This document shows positions 26,004-37,226 of a stretch of DNA of 64,000 bases, in pieces. The position numbers were made by a program, and so were the translations under genes. The notes beneath the pieces are model-generated. The model searched no databases. It was not told the origin of the DNA and saw only the letters and a list, made by a program, of their open reading frames with translations. Within the stretch, counting starts at the first letter, position 1. Every line of letters begins with the position of its first letter. The DNA comes from Apoderus coryli (Eukaryota; Arthropoda; Insecta; Coleoptera; Attelabidae), in assembly GCA_911728435.2 (NCBI GenBank), contig OU452203.1:15521651-15585650 (forward strand), written 5' to 3'.

Positions 26004-26034
26004 TCAGTCGAAAGCGCCAGCACATCAAATGTGC
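26004..26034 (+). promoter_or_regulatory. Candidate initiator and inverted repeat upstream of the host gene
   Basis: TCAGT at 26004-26008 matches the arthropod initiator core. Just downstream a perfect 6-bp inverted repeat, GCACAT-CAA-ATGTGC, covers 26020-26034. Both lie about 260-290 nt before the chosen ATG, inside a stretch with little transposon debris. I see no TATA box at a fitting distance. The transcription start is inferred, not shown. Confidence 0.25.
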
Positions 26035-26290
26035 GGTGTATTTATTGGATTTTTACGTCGCGACATCCGTGAAATTGGATGTGTTCAGTGCAATATTATT
26101 AGAACGAAATGTCTTACGTTAGTGTATTAAGAGTTTACTTGTTCCACGCGATATATAATAGGTGATTATAGTGTAATATAAATAATTGTTTATTTATGTA
26201 TATAATTAGTGATTTTAATTATTAGTTAGTGATGGGTTAGTGATTAATTTGTTAGTTTTAAAAACAAGTGTTATTGTGCATGTGTGTGCG

Positions 26291-29200
26291 ATGAACAGCG
26301 GTTGTCCGTCATCAGTGTTACTGCCTCCCGTTCCAGCGCTGATTCCTATCGCTGCGCTACGCGGCTCCAAACGACCACAACACCATCACCATCAAAGTTG
26401 TTTAGAGGTTATGGGTGAGCAGCGCCCCCCGCGGCGTACGCGCAACCATTCCGACGTCCTAATCGATAACGGCGGCGACGTATCACGTGGTATAACCACC
26501 CCTCTGCCCCCTCCGCGGCCTCGGGAGCGGCAGGAGGAACAGCAGCAGCAACGCGCCCGGAAAAGCGGCCGTCACCGTAAATCAGATCGACATCGTAAAA
26601 CGGCGAGAACGCGTTCAAACAATAATAATAATAACAACAACAAACGTGAAAATAGTGATACACCGCGAGTGAATCCGATTTTTGTGTGGGTTCGGCAAGA
26701 AGATACGCGCATCGTGGAAGTGAAATGCGAGGATTACGACAAACGCAACCGCATCTTATTGACAAAAACGGCACAGGGATGGCGAGCGATACCGCGTACA
26801 GAGACAACTTTAAAACCATCGGATGACAATAATACTAGTAACAATACCTCAACACAGCATCACCACAAGCATCATCGTCGTAAATCCTCACGAAAAACTC
26901 AAAAATCAACTAAAATCAAATCAACCGGCAGCCAATTTCCCGATAATGAGGATGTGGAAACGAATCCACCCCTTGTTGAGGACAGTTCATGGATTTCGGA
27001 CAGTGGTAATGTAAACATTGAGTCTCTTTTACCTTCGCATACAATTCGTGTCGCTAAACGGTCCCCAACACCGGAGTTGGAATCGGAAAATTGTAGTGTA
27101 AACACCAGTGAACATCAGCGCATTTCTGACGTCACACCATTAGATAATCTTTTAGCAGTGGCAGAGTTAGAAATTAAACAACAAATACAATCAGGTGAAT
27201 GGGATAAAACTTCTGAATCGGAACCCGTGGAAATACAGGAATACAAGGAAGAGGAGTCGACAATAGTAGGTAACGATAATAATAATAAAACGTCTGATGA
27301 ATGTGACTACAATGACGATGATGACAACAATATTGCGATGAATGATATTTTGCAGCGACTAGAACAATCACTGCAAAGTCCTGATTGTAATGAAAATAAT
27401 GAGGTTATTAAAACTGAAGAAAGAGAAGAAGAAGAAACACCAGCAGAAATACTTACAGATATACTAGACCAACAAGAAGAAGAATTAGAAAAAACCAAAA
27501 CAGAAGAACAAGAAATTATTTTATGTGAAGCAGAAGATAAAGAAGAACAAAAACAAGAAGTTATAAATGAACAAAATGAGATTACTGATAAAGAATGTCA
27601 ACAATCCATATCAGACAATGATAAATCAGAAATTGTTAAAGTAGAAATAGAAGATGAACCTTCCACAATAACTGAAGCTTCAACAACAATATTAGAAGAA
27701 AAACAAGAAACCGAACCATCTGCAGAAGATGATCAACCAACAGATCTCTCTATGAAAAACAAAGAAGCCACTGTGTCACCTATTTCAGAAACTAATTCAA
27801 CAACTAGTTGTGAAGTCACTGAGGGTCCAACTGATCTCAGCATTCGTAAAGCTCTAATATCTCCTCGACCACCTTCTCAGAATTCTGAAACAATTCAATC
27901 ACCACAGCCGAGCGGAATTCCTGCAGTACCTCAGTCTCCAGATATTGTTACCACTACTAGTGGTATCAAAAACAAATCATTATTTCTAGAATCACTGTTA
28001 GCTGTAACTACCCAAAAACTAGCATTGAATCCTGAAATCACAGTAACCACACAACAAAAAGAACCTTTGGATTTAGGGAAATGTAGGAAATCTGCTAGTC
28101 CTACAGTGACTTGTTCTGAGGAAATCAGCTCAGAATCAGAACCGCCAGCAAAGAAGTTTAAACAATCCGCAGAAACTAAAGCAACAACAACTAAAAAAGA
28201 CTCTGCGACTGATACACCGAAATTGTTGGAATTGTTACATACTGAAACAAGAAATGTAAATTCGGACCCATTAACACAATTCAAACAATTGCTAAATGAA
28301 ATTGATATACCCGATCCTTTAATGGTACCAAAGAGTTCTTTTGCAGACTTGTTGAAAGATCCTAGGCGAGAAATTATTAAGATAATGACTGAACAACCTC
28401 ATAAACATATTCCTATTAATGAGATTTTAGTAGTATACAAAGATAAATTAATATCCGCGCTTCAAGCTAGTTTGGTGACGCCAGCAGTTGAAGAAAATAA
28501 ATATAAATCCAATGAAAAACAACAAAGTAGTAAAAACCATAGTATTAAGAAAGATTCGATAATTAAGCAATCATCAGGCGACAATTCGGCAGCGAAGAAT
28601 ATATCTGCAACAGATATTGATGCGGCAACTGAAGCCGCTTTCAATCAGATGATGTGGTTGCCGTATGCTAATCATTTAGATGCTTTAAATCATACAAATA
28701 GTAATAATAATAGTAATAACAATAATAATCAGGAAATGCTGCAAGCATTATATAGCAGTTTACCATTTATGCCTAGTCAATTGTCTGAATTATATCCAAA
28801 CATACAACAAATGATGTTTGCTAAAGGGCCAACAACATCATCACCCACGAATCTTGGATTTCCTACATTCCCTCCGATAAATCCCTTGGAATTCAACTTG
28901 TGGCAGGAAGCAATGATGCAAGCACACTTACTTAGGAACAAAAATCCTTTGGAAAGTTTGACAACACCAAAAGCAGTACCAGTATCGACACATAGTAAAA
29001 CTAAATCACATATATCGAGGTCGCATCATCAATATCAAAGTGCAAGTTCGACTAGTAACAACTCTAGAGTCCATCAATCATTGAATCAACAAAATTTAGA
29101 ACACCAGCGCTTGCAGAATGCATTCATGACTCAAAATAATATGAACAGCAATAACACAACTGGATTTCCTTCAAATCCATATCTACATATGAATCCGTTT

Positions 29201-29757
29201 ACAACAGCTAAACATACGCTACCAACTATTCCTCAACTGAGCCAACAATACCATAACAAACAGAAACAACATTCCACAAATCATAATAAGCAACATCGAG
29301 ATTTCAATTCAAATCTTTTTGCTCAAATGAACGAGCAACAATATTTGCTTACTCTGAGTCAGCACCAAAGACAAATGCAACATGCAAACGATCAGTTGCA
29401 TACTGCATCAAAACCTAATAAATTGAGTAGTACTAAATCACATCATCTAAGCCAAAGCCATGCAACAAATAAATCTAATGAAGAAGTTAATGTCAGGCAT
29501 CATCATCCAACGTTAAATCATCAACCGATGGATTTGTCTGGATGTACAATACCCGAATTTAAATCCTCTGGAAGGAGTAATAGTGGTAAAATAGGTAGTG
29601 TAATGGATTTGCAGCAGAGACTGAGTTCGCAAAAGCAAATTGCTTCGAAGACTGCGCCAAAAAGTATTGAGGATCCACCTGAAGTTGGCAGCACGACGGC
29701 TAGTATCGAAGAGATGCAGGCGGCACACAAGCAATTCTGGCATCCTTTATTTGGCAA
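26291..29757 (+). CDS. Large co-repressor-like nuclear protein, exon 1 (unnamed host gene)
   Basis: Seen: an open frame of about 1,155 codons ends at a GT donor (intron starts GTGAGT at 29758). The frame is open from 26219, but the first in-frame ATG is at 26291; the next, at 26411, is also possible. Residues about 128-171 form a compact block (starts NPIFVWVRQEDTRIVEV, ends RAIPRTE) unlike the disordered rest. Basic tracts lie near residues 89-110 and 190-213, and PPAKKFK near 618. A Glu-rich stretch covers about 375-460; Asn and His runs recur. PTDLS occurs at 483 and 513, PLDLG at 592, PMDLS at 1079, and LLELL (an LxxLL form) at 645. Known: PxDLS motifs bind the co-repressor CtBP and LxxLL motifs bind nuclear receptors. 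Inferred: a nuclear transcriptional co-regulator. The insect E93/LCoR family pairs such motifs, but I see no Pipsqueak-type HTH here, so no name is given. It is certainly coding. Confidence 0.93.
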
Positions 29758-30207
29758 GTGAGTATTCAGGTATAAGCTTTTATTTTTTGTTTTATCACTT
29801 TTTTTTTCATTCTAATAACCAGTTTTGCAGGCTATGAAACGACTGGGTTTTGAGTCCAATCAGATAATACCCATTTTTGATAAAAATATTTGATAAACAA
29901 TTTTCATCATAGGTATAATGTATAATTAAAAAAGATTAAAGCTCTTGGTACGATCGATTTTTGGATACAATAGATTTAAATAGACTGTGGTTCAAAATTA
30001 ATCTCAATAATTTGTTTTTCATGATAACAGTTTGATTCCAGAAAAATATTTGGAGCAGGACTTATTTCTAAAACGTGCGTTTCATGTGTTTGCATAACCA
30101 ATTGCGTTTAATTATTTTGGTCTATTTGTTTATTTCGATTATGATGTTAATCACAACAATAATACAATGCCTTTTATAAAACTAATAGTTTTCATTTTTT
30201 ATTTCAG
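29758..30207 (+). other. Intron 1 of the host gene
   Basis: This 450-nt AT-rich intron starts GTGAGT and ends ATTTCAG. I see no repeat or open frame of note in it. Confidence 0.75.
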
Positions 30208-30255
30208 CGTTCGAGATTCTTCTGTTTCCCAAGAAGACTGGGAAAACTTTTACAA
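30208..30255 (+). CDS. Host gene exon 2 (48 nt)
   Basis: This small exon lies between a T-rich acceptor (ATTTCAG at 30201-30207) and a consensus donor (GTAAGT from 30256). Exon 1 ends two bases into a codon and this exon is 48 nt long, so phase 2 is kept on both sides. The joined reading is HPLFGN then VRDSSVSQEDWENFY, with no stop, and the W/D/E-rich content looks coding. Read straight through, exon 1 stops one codon past its donor, so splicing here is the natural reading. No transcript is available to confirm it. Confidence 0.8.
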
Positions 30256-30279
30256 GTAAGTTACTACCAACATATTTAA

Positions 30280-31867
30280 AGAGGGTTAGCAAGAAGCATT
30301 CGAACCCCTCAATTAGTGATGCACGGTCCGAATATTACCATCAGAATTTCCAGTTATATTACGTAATATTACCTCTACCACCCGGTAACGTTACATTGTT
30401 ACTGTAATATTTCCGAAAAATTTCGTTAATTTTCGGGGTAATATTCCCGGTAATATTCGCTTCAATATTACGTTAAAGTTGGTACCTAACGGTCTTACTG
30501 CTTGTTTCAACATGCTGCAACACGTCTAGTGATAGCTGTTGCTTAGTTCTTACGCCATCGCTATTATATGTGAAGCTCGTTTACATACGAACTAATCGGA
30601 AATTCTTACACAATAACCGTGCCGAAATGAAAAATGTTGCATTAATGACCCCATCAACAGTTACAAATACTTTTAATGAAACTGAATCTGATTTATCCGA
30701 GGATTTGTCTGCGGATGAGGGTTTAGCAAATAATGACTAAATATTTATTTTTACCGACTGAAAACTATTTTTATCATATGTACATATTCTTTGGCCTATC
30801 TAAGAATTGTGTGAACTATATAGTTTCAGATTTCAGTTTATTTTGTGTTTTATTGACCTTTTAGAGCCATATAGGTAATTGAGGCAATTATTGTTTAATT
30901 TGTTAAAGCTTCTTTGCATATTGTAAAACCAGCTTTTTCTAAGTTGTTCAGCAATATTACCTAATATTACCTAAAATTACGTAATATTACGTAATATTTC
31001 CAATGTTCTTACCAAAAAATAAATTACCGGTAATTTTGCATCACTACCCTCAATATATCACGAACGGAAAATAATGTAAAACAAATTTTCATACAAAACT
31101 TCTAGGTTTTTTTAGGAGCATTTATTGATAGTACTTTAAAATATATCGGGTGGCCGAACCAAGCGCAGTTGATCGAAGTTGTGATTTTTTAAATGGAACA
31201 ACCCTATATTTGACATCATTTTTAATTTTTTTGGAGAATTTGAAACTAACTTTATGAAGAACTCTCTATCTCTAAACTTACTCGCTACCGAGTTATCGAC
31301 ACTTGAAATCAAGCAAGGTACCTAATGATATGCGTAAATAATTGGTTTCAGAATACTTTAATGTCAAATCAACAATCCAAATAATTTGATAGTTCTCAAC
31401 CGACTGCGATTTTGTCAAATCGCTAATTTCGAACATTTGCTTTAAATCGATTTTCTTATTTTTTGTTGTTTCTGTTTTGTTGGTGTGATTTTTAAGTTGT
31501 TTTAGTTTATAATTATTTCTGTTCCACATGGTAATGTGTTTTGTATTAACGCAATTGTTTTTGATATTTTGTTATTTCCATACTCTTTACCTTGTTTGAT
31601 TTCAAGTGTCGAGAACTCGGTAGCGAGTTAGTTTGGGTATAGGGAGTTCTTCATAAAGTTAGTTTCAAATTCTCCAAAAAAATAAAAAAATGATGTCAAA
31701 TATGGGACTTTGATCAACTGCCCTTTGTTGGGCCACGCGGTATATTTTAAAGTACTGCCCGTAAATGCTCATAAGAAAAACCTAAAAACTTTGTATGAAA
31801 CTTTTTTTCATATTATTTTCCGTTCGTGTTATATTGAGAGGTTTCCATACTTTTTGCTAATCTTGTA
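30280..31867. mobile_element. Foldback/TIR element in intron 2, split by a hAT element
   Basis: Long inverted arms (about 31055-31315 against 31607-31860) share, in opposite orientation, the stretch around ATTTCAAGTGTCGA/TCGACACTTGAAAT and the stretch around ACGAACGGAAAATA. The left outer tip survives at about 30283-30305 (GGTTAGCAAGAAGCATTCG) and matches the reverse complement of the right tip (GATTAGCAAAAAGTATGG). The element between 30314 and 31046 therefore split the left arm. I see no transposase, so it is non-autonomous. The family is uncertain. Confidence 0.7.
30314..31046 (+). mobile_element. Non-autonomous hAT element with 8-bp target duplication
   Basis: The element starts TAGTGATGCA and ends with the exact inverse TGCATCACTA. 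It is flanked by a perfect 8-bp direct repeat, CCCTCAAT (30306-30313 and 31047-31054), the duplication size known for hAT transposons. The subterminal regions are packed with TAATATTAC-type repeats, as hAT ends often are. A short + frame near 30626-30739 (ends SEDLSADEGLANND) may be a relic of a transposase C-terminus. It sits inside the larger foldback element and is therefore the younger insertion. Confidence 0.85.
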
Positions 31868-32179
31868 TAATTAAAATTCTAGCTAATATTGTTTCCAATA
31901 ATATGTTATTGATAGACATTCTAATCTTGAACACCTTGTATTAATAATTAGGTATTACATAACCATGTTACATGAGGCCAAACTGGAAAAAGAAATAAGC
32001 ATAACTGTTTTCATTTTTAAAATAATTATCTAATCTGTTTATTCTAGATTTGCTCGATAAAATTTCGGTAGATAACATGATCTATTTTTGTGATAAACTC
32101 TAAAGAATTATATTGTCCAAAATCAAATGATAATTAAATATTAGGTGTGGCAATACAAATTGAACTATTGAGTTGTAAA

Positions 32180-32310
32180 AAAATCATAAAGCTCCGCATG
32201 CGAATTTTCGAGTTCGAAACACACGTGCCGCAGGTTTGACCTTGGGAAACAGGTAAAAGTCATATGATGCAATATCAGGCGAATGAGGAGGGTGGCTAAC
32301 AATGGAATGT
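32180..32310 (-). pseudogene. Mariner transposase fragment
   Basis: On the minus strand the frame reads VSHPPHSPDIASYDFYLFPK, the landmark around the third catalytic Asp of mariner transposases (HPPYSPDLAPCDFFLFPK type). Only about 40 residues survive. It lies inside intron 2 of the host gene, antisense to it. Confidence 0.65.
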
Positions 32311-32835
32311 TGTACTTAATACGTAATATTAAATCGTATTAACTAGTTTTTCACTATTTTAATTTATTTTGGACATGTAAGGGCTACCTGGGTGTGAAAA
32401 AAATAATTATAATTGGCATTCTTTTAACAGAAAATGAGTTTCAGTGGGGCTTTTTTCAATTTGCATGTGAAATTTCACCACAATCTGTTGATATATTATA
32501 CCTGAAGGCCACGGGCATTACGAATTTGACTAAAAGGCACCGCATTGGCCAATTCTGGTGTTGGAGCCGATTGCTCTGTTATAACAAGTTTGTATTTCTT
32601 AGTCAAGTAGTCAAAACAATGGATTGGGCCAAGTAAGCTAACGCTAAATAAGGATATTTTCTTTTTCGACGCGACGGTTAAAGTTATGGGAATTATCTTC
32701 ATTGATTACTTTCAGAAGTGTAAAGGCATCATTGGATAATACTATCCAGGATTCCTCCTGCAAAAAAAAACTAATTTTCGCACTGGACCATATGTCGGTC
32801 GTTTTGATGACTAAAATCAACAAATTGTAGTCGAA

Positions 32836-33033
32836 TTGTTCCTGCATTCAACATATTTACCAGATTTAACCGTCCCGGATTTATTTCCTTCTCAAAAAAT
32901 CGCTGAAAACGCAATTACGACAAGTGAAAAATCTTCAAAATATATTTTCTTTATCAAGCCGAATACTTTTCAACTCGCCCTCTACTATTCCTCTGTCCAT
33001 CATTGTAATTTACTGAAAATTTCGTTAAAATAA
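32836..33033 (+). pseudogene. Possible second mariner scrap in intron 2
   Basis: FLHSTYLPDLTVPDLFPSQK resembles the HPPYSPDLAPSDYHLF landmark, on the + strand. Weak; it could be chance. Confidence 0.25.
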
Positions 33034-33107
33034 GAACAATACTTCTTTCACACATCACAAAAAAATTAAAAATACTGATAATGATACATATTTATTTTAT
33101 TTTCTAG

Positions 33108-33165
33108 TCCTCAAGGTCATCCTACGTGGAACAATATGACCTCAATAATGGCTGCCGGTGAATAA
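33108..33165 (+). CDS. Host gene exon 3, short C-terminus
   Basis: The acceptor TTTATTTTATTTTCTAG ends at 33107. Joined in phase 2 to exon 2, the frame reads NPQGHPTWNNMTSIMAAGE and stops at TAA (33163-33165). The full protein would be about 1,190 residues. The next 45 codons in the same frame are also open and look coding (separate entry), so this stop may be conditional. Intron 2 (30256-33107) is about 2.85 kb and is filled by transposons. Confidence 0.7.
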
Positions 33166-33303
33166 CACAGGTTATTGCCTCCAAAAGGCAACTGGAGGCA
33201 ACAGCAGCAGCATCCGTACCAAGGAGTCCAAGGACAGCATCAACAACAACAAAGCCTGGACACTTCCTTCACAGGGTTCGACTTAGACTTCTTTTCAAAA
33301 TAA
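33166..33303 (+). CDS. In-frame alternative C-terminal segment of the host gene
   Basis: Directly after the TAA at 33163, in the same frame, come 45 open codons that include WRQQQQHPYQGVQGQ and end SFTGFDLDFFSK before TAA at 33301-33303. A second possible acceptor, AACACAG, ends at 33170. Splicing exon 2 to 33171 is also phase 2 and removes the stop exactly, giving a protein of about 1,215 residues. The second acceptor has a weak pyrimidine tract, so stop-codon readthrough or a sequence error at the TAA are the other explanations. The CAG/CAA-rich stretch could stay open by chance, but the mixed hydrophobic-acidic tail is less easily explained that way. Confidence 0.45.
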   Translation, partial: HRLLPPKGNWRQQQQHPYQGVQGQHQQQQSLDTSFTGFDLDFFSK

Positions 33304-33364
33304 ATCAAGGTAGTGTGAGATAGATAGAGATCTTTTTTGGTGATATAGGAATAGAAAGAAATTA

Positions 33365-33370
33365 AATAAA
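33365..33370 (+). promoter_or_regulatory. Polyadenylation signal of the host gene
   Basis: A canonical AATAAA lies 60 nt after the second stop codon and about 200 nt after the first. Another AATAAA lies at about 33409. Either would end a transcript that uses exon 3. Confidence 0.55.
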
Positions 33371-33540
33371 GTGATAGTGGTGTCTCAAAGATAATCGTAC
33401 AAATTTTAATAAATCAGTGTGTATGGTATTAATGTAGTGCTGAAATTTAAACTGGTTTTTTCATAATTTGTCGGATCAGATGTTTCTCATTAATTTAGAA
33501 CAAAACAAATATATTCTAAACTTTATATTCATAAAAAACA

Positions 33541-33703
33541 ACATTTCACCAAAACACTTTTTGAATTTAGAGAGGCATTTTGCTAACCAACCCTGTTAGC
33601 AGTCTAAATTAAACTAGGTTTAATCCTCTCCTGTGGTTGCTAACAGTGTTAGTGAAATATCTTTGAGATGTAAAAAATGTTTTGGTGAAATTAAAAAAAC
33701 TTG
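33541..33703. repeat. Imperfect inverted repeat downstream of the host gene
   Basis: ATTTCACCAAAACA (33542 on) and its inverse near 33686-33700 bound about 160 nt whose inner parts (CTAACCAACCCTGTTAGCA) also pair with the far arm. It could be a small MITE or a stable hairpin in a long 3' UTR. Confidence 0.45.
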
Positions 33704-34499
33704 TTTTTTACATTTTATTCTACGCCATGGATTTAACACAAAAACAAAATTGTAAAGCTTTCATCATCCGAAGGGTAGGTATATGTTATATAATTGTTTG
33801 ATGAAATAACTGAAGAAAATGTCAGATCAAACACAAAGCTCATAAAATACTCCAAAGTCCTTTAATTCTCAGTCAGCAAAAATTACTTTTGACATATAGG
33901 GGAGTCGTAATACGTTACTCTCAGTTTTTAGGACTGATATTGTAATCTAAAATTGTTAATATAACATTTAATTTAAGCTCGTGGAAAGTGCAATATATAA
34001 ACATCTGTTAAGTGAGAGCAGTGAAGCAAAAAATAATATGCTCATTACTGCTTTCAAAAAGGAAAGTAAGTATTAGAGCACTATATAAAAGTTTTAATGT
34101 TAAGGTCATTTTTCTAAATTGGATTCTATATTTGTTACGCTGGAAATCAGAAAAGTTAAATAAGATTCCCGTTTTGATCACTTCAAGTTCATAGTTACAA
34201 AACGTTTTAAAAATTAAATAAATTATTATAAACCACAGTTTTTGAAGGTATCTCAACATATATTTATTTTTATTATCATCAAATCTTTTATAAGTCCTCA
34301 CCAGCAATCTTTTGTACGGCTGATCCATCAAAGAAAAAAATTTCAACTAATTCATTGCTGCTCAAACATTGAATTTCTAAGGATATTTTATGCTTGATTC
34401 AAGCATTTTCGGTGAAAAATAATGTTTGTTGTGTTATCTTTACAATGGACATATTGCAATTTGCAACAAACCAGTTTCATTCTTCAGGATTTTGTTATA

Positions 34500-34860
34500 C
34501 CGATGTTGGGATCGTAGTTATTTCAACTTCAGGATAATTTTGATTAGTTTTCGTTTCTCTTCAGACAGTTCATTGCATGCATTTCTAATTTTCTCCTTTA
34601 AGTGTTCTATGTTATGGGTTGGCGTTTTATCTGCCTTAAGTTTCAATGTTTCCCACAGGAAAAAGTCTAGTGGGATCAAGTCAGATGATTTAGGCGGCCA
34701 CTGTATTTGCCAATTGATACCTATCCAATTTTCTTCGAAAATATCATTCAATTCTTGGTTTATGGTTTTTAATCGGATTGACAAATTCATGTTTTTCGAC
34801 TTACCGTTACTAACAAAACAGATTTCGTCTGTCCACAAGACATGCTGAAAAAACCGATTT
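34500..34860 (-). pseudogene. Tc1/mariner-superfamily transposase C-terminal fragment
   Basis: The minus frame contains WTDEICFVSNG, then IQWPPKSSDLIPLDFFLWET and HNIEHLKEKIRNACN. WPPxSxDLxPLDFFLW is the third catalytic Asp landmark of the same superfamily as the intact element near 50 kb. The segment between the first Asp and this landmark is mostly missing, so the copy is internally deleted. Confidence 0.75.
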
Positions 34861-36569
34861 TCGTAATCTCCAAGTATAGCATCACTGGGGCAACATAATT
34901 AATTATTCGCTGTTGATCCGACAAATGTTCTAAGTTGTGAAGATTATTATTAAAATGTTTCGTACATATAACTATATTTTAAATTTATCTCCCGACATAA
35001 TTTACTTTTTTCGCAATTTTTCTTCCATTTCGAGAAGAAAATGCCTCGATATTTGCACGTAAATTCCGGTCCAATCTTGCAAATATTCTTGAGTTTAGAA
35101 TAACATGTTCAGGGTGAATAATGGTTACAAAAGTTGCTCAGCAAAATTAGCTCTTTTGAACTATGCAACAATATAGGTATGTTTCTGGAAACCATTTACC
35201 ATTTACGTCAGTTTCCAAATATGGAAAAAAAATCAAATGTTGGTTGAATTTCTTTCTTTTCAGAATTTTTGAGCTGGGGCATCGAGTTTTGCTCACCCTG
35301 TACATGTAAAGAGACTGTCCTCTATTAGAGGTTTTCAAGGTCGGAATAATTTACTACACATTATTTCATGTCTTTATTAGACCTTAGTATCAGTGGTGAT
35401 CGGCAGTCTTGTGTGCAAACACTAGATGTCGCCATATACCATCTGGTATAGGGTGTTCCGTTTGAAAGAGAAGACAGAAGTTGATAGTTGGTATAACTTG
35501 ACACAAATGTCATAACATTTTAGGCTGATGAGTTAGAGAGGTACGAAATGAAAAAAAAATCATATATAAGGTAAAGTAAATAATTTAATTGTCGAAGCGT
35601 TATAATAGAAAAGAATGACGAAATAAAAACGAATGAGTCCGACAAAGTTCACTAACTTTATGCAATATCATTCCAAGACAAATGAACATAAATATAGAAT
35701 ATAGTAAATTTGATACTTAATGGACCTTAGAACTTTAATCAATAATAATTAACTGACGCAAGTAACATAATATGAATTAAAGGTTAATTAAGAGTTAGTT
35801 TATGCTAATGGAAGCAAAAAAATCTCAAACCAGTTTAAAATTTCGCCACGTATTGTCCTTTAAAAATTAAAATCAAAATGTATATTAAGTACTATATTTG
35901 TCAAATTCTTTGAAATGCCACAGACGCGATTATAAACCTAATATGAAGATTAACGTTATATTTTGTATTATTTCTAATTTTTTTTTATCTAAATTAATAA
36001 CAGAATAATTATTATAACTGATACTTATCAAGCGTATTTTTAGAAAATTGCGCATTATAAAGAACATTGATATAATACATATTTGTATTTTGTTAATATG
36101 AATGCCAAATGCCAAGCATTTTGTTTGTTAAATGTCGTATGTATTTTTTTTTGTTTAAAAATATATAAAATGTTTATTAATTTACCTAGGTTTTTTATTT
36201 GAACATTATTTATTAATTACTTGCTTCATTTTGTTCAAAAATCATCTCCTTTGGATTGGAGACATACATTTTAGGGACACCCTAAAATAATATTAGGTAA
36301 TATGCAGAGGTTGGCGTAAGTTAGATGCCACTTTGGCTGAAATTTAGACTTTTATTTGTCCGCTAAGGATAATAGTTTAGGCTGCCTCTAAAAATATGTA
36401 GGTCACCTTAATAAAGGCTACACATAAATTTGAATCAGTTTGTTTTAATCTGCAGTTGAATTGCGATGAACGATGAAAACAATGCGGTTTAGATTTTGTG
36501 AATTAAAAACAACTAAGGGAACAGCTGGTAAAAACATTTATCCATATATTAACTTTTTAATCCGATATA
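34861..36569. other. No gene recognised
   Basis: AT-rich. A possible TIR tip, CACCCTGTACATG, lies near 35293 and a GGGTGTTCCGTTTG motif near 35453. No matching arms found. Confidence 0.4.
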
Positions 36570-37226
36570 CAGGGTGTTTCAAAAAGACTCGGCAATATTT
36601 AAGGCGGTGATTTCCCAGGTCACTTTATGGTCAGAAGTTCCCATAAACATAAGTCAAGATACAAGGTGATAAAGTTATTTGGTATATAACGGTTTTTTTA
36701 ATTAAGTTAAATATTTACTTACCGATTTCTCTGAAATTTAGCAGCGTTATTGCTAGAAATAGGGCGCTTTTATGGCCATAACTAGCTCGAAATTATTAAG
36801 TTCAGTAGCGTTAGGGGGGTAGCTAATAAAAATTATTGATAAAAAAAACGCTACTGACTATAATCTAATTTCGATATTATCGTGAGATAAAGCAACTAAA
36901 ACTTTTTTGTCTCGTATTTTTTTCATGTATTGCTTCGTTTACGAAATAAAAAATTAAAACATTTTTCAACATCCCAAGATTATTTGCGAATAATTCAACT
37001 AAAAATAACAATAATATTTCGAAGCAAGATAAAAATAAATAAATACATATAATTAACATTTATAATACAAAAAAATACAAAAACTGTTGAACGTGACTAC
37101 TTCTCGTCATTAACTGGCGAACTCTCTGAAAATTCCTTGCATTTATTTTTATGGGACCTTTGTTTTCATAAAATGACCTGAGAAATCACCCTCTTAAATA
37201 TTGCCGCGTCTTTTTGAAATTCCCTG
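36570..37226. mobile_element. CAGGGTGTTTC-ended non-autonomous element, copy A
   Basis: The left tip CAGGGTGTTTCAAAAAGACT and right tip CTTTTTGAAATTCCCTG are inverted, with TA outside. GGCAATATTTAAGG is inverted at the right as CTTAAATATTGCC. The interior shares the CAACTAAAAC and TTTTCAACAT stretches with copy B. No transposase. Confidence 0.75.

Noticed and set aside
26240..26290. Start of the host protein at 26240
   Set aside because: The codon there is GTG, not ATG. In a eukaryote the first usable in-frame start is the ATG at 26291.
26409..26819. 136-codon minus-strand frame opposite exon 1
   Set aside because: It mirrors the real + strand coding sequence; its composition is the shadow of Arg- and Asn-rich codons.
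27931..28284. 117-codon minus-strand frame
   Set aside because: Also a shadow of exon 1, with no independent support.
34426..34848. 140-codon + frame
   Set aside because: It lies antisense to the transposase fragment whose WPP...DFFLW motif is clear on the minus strand.
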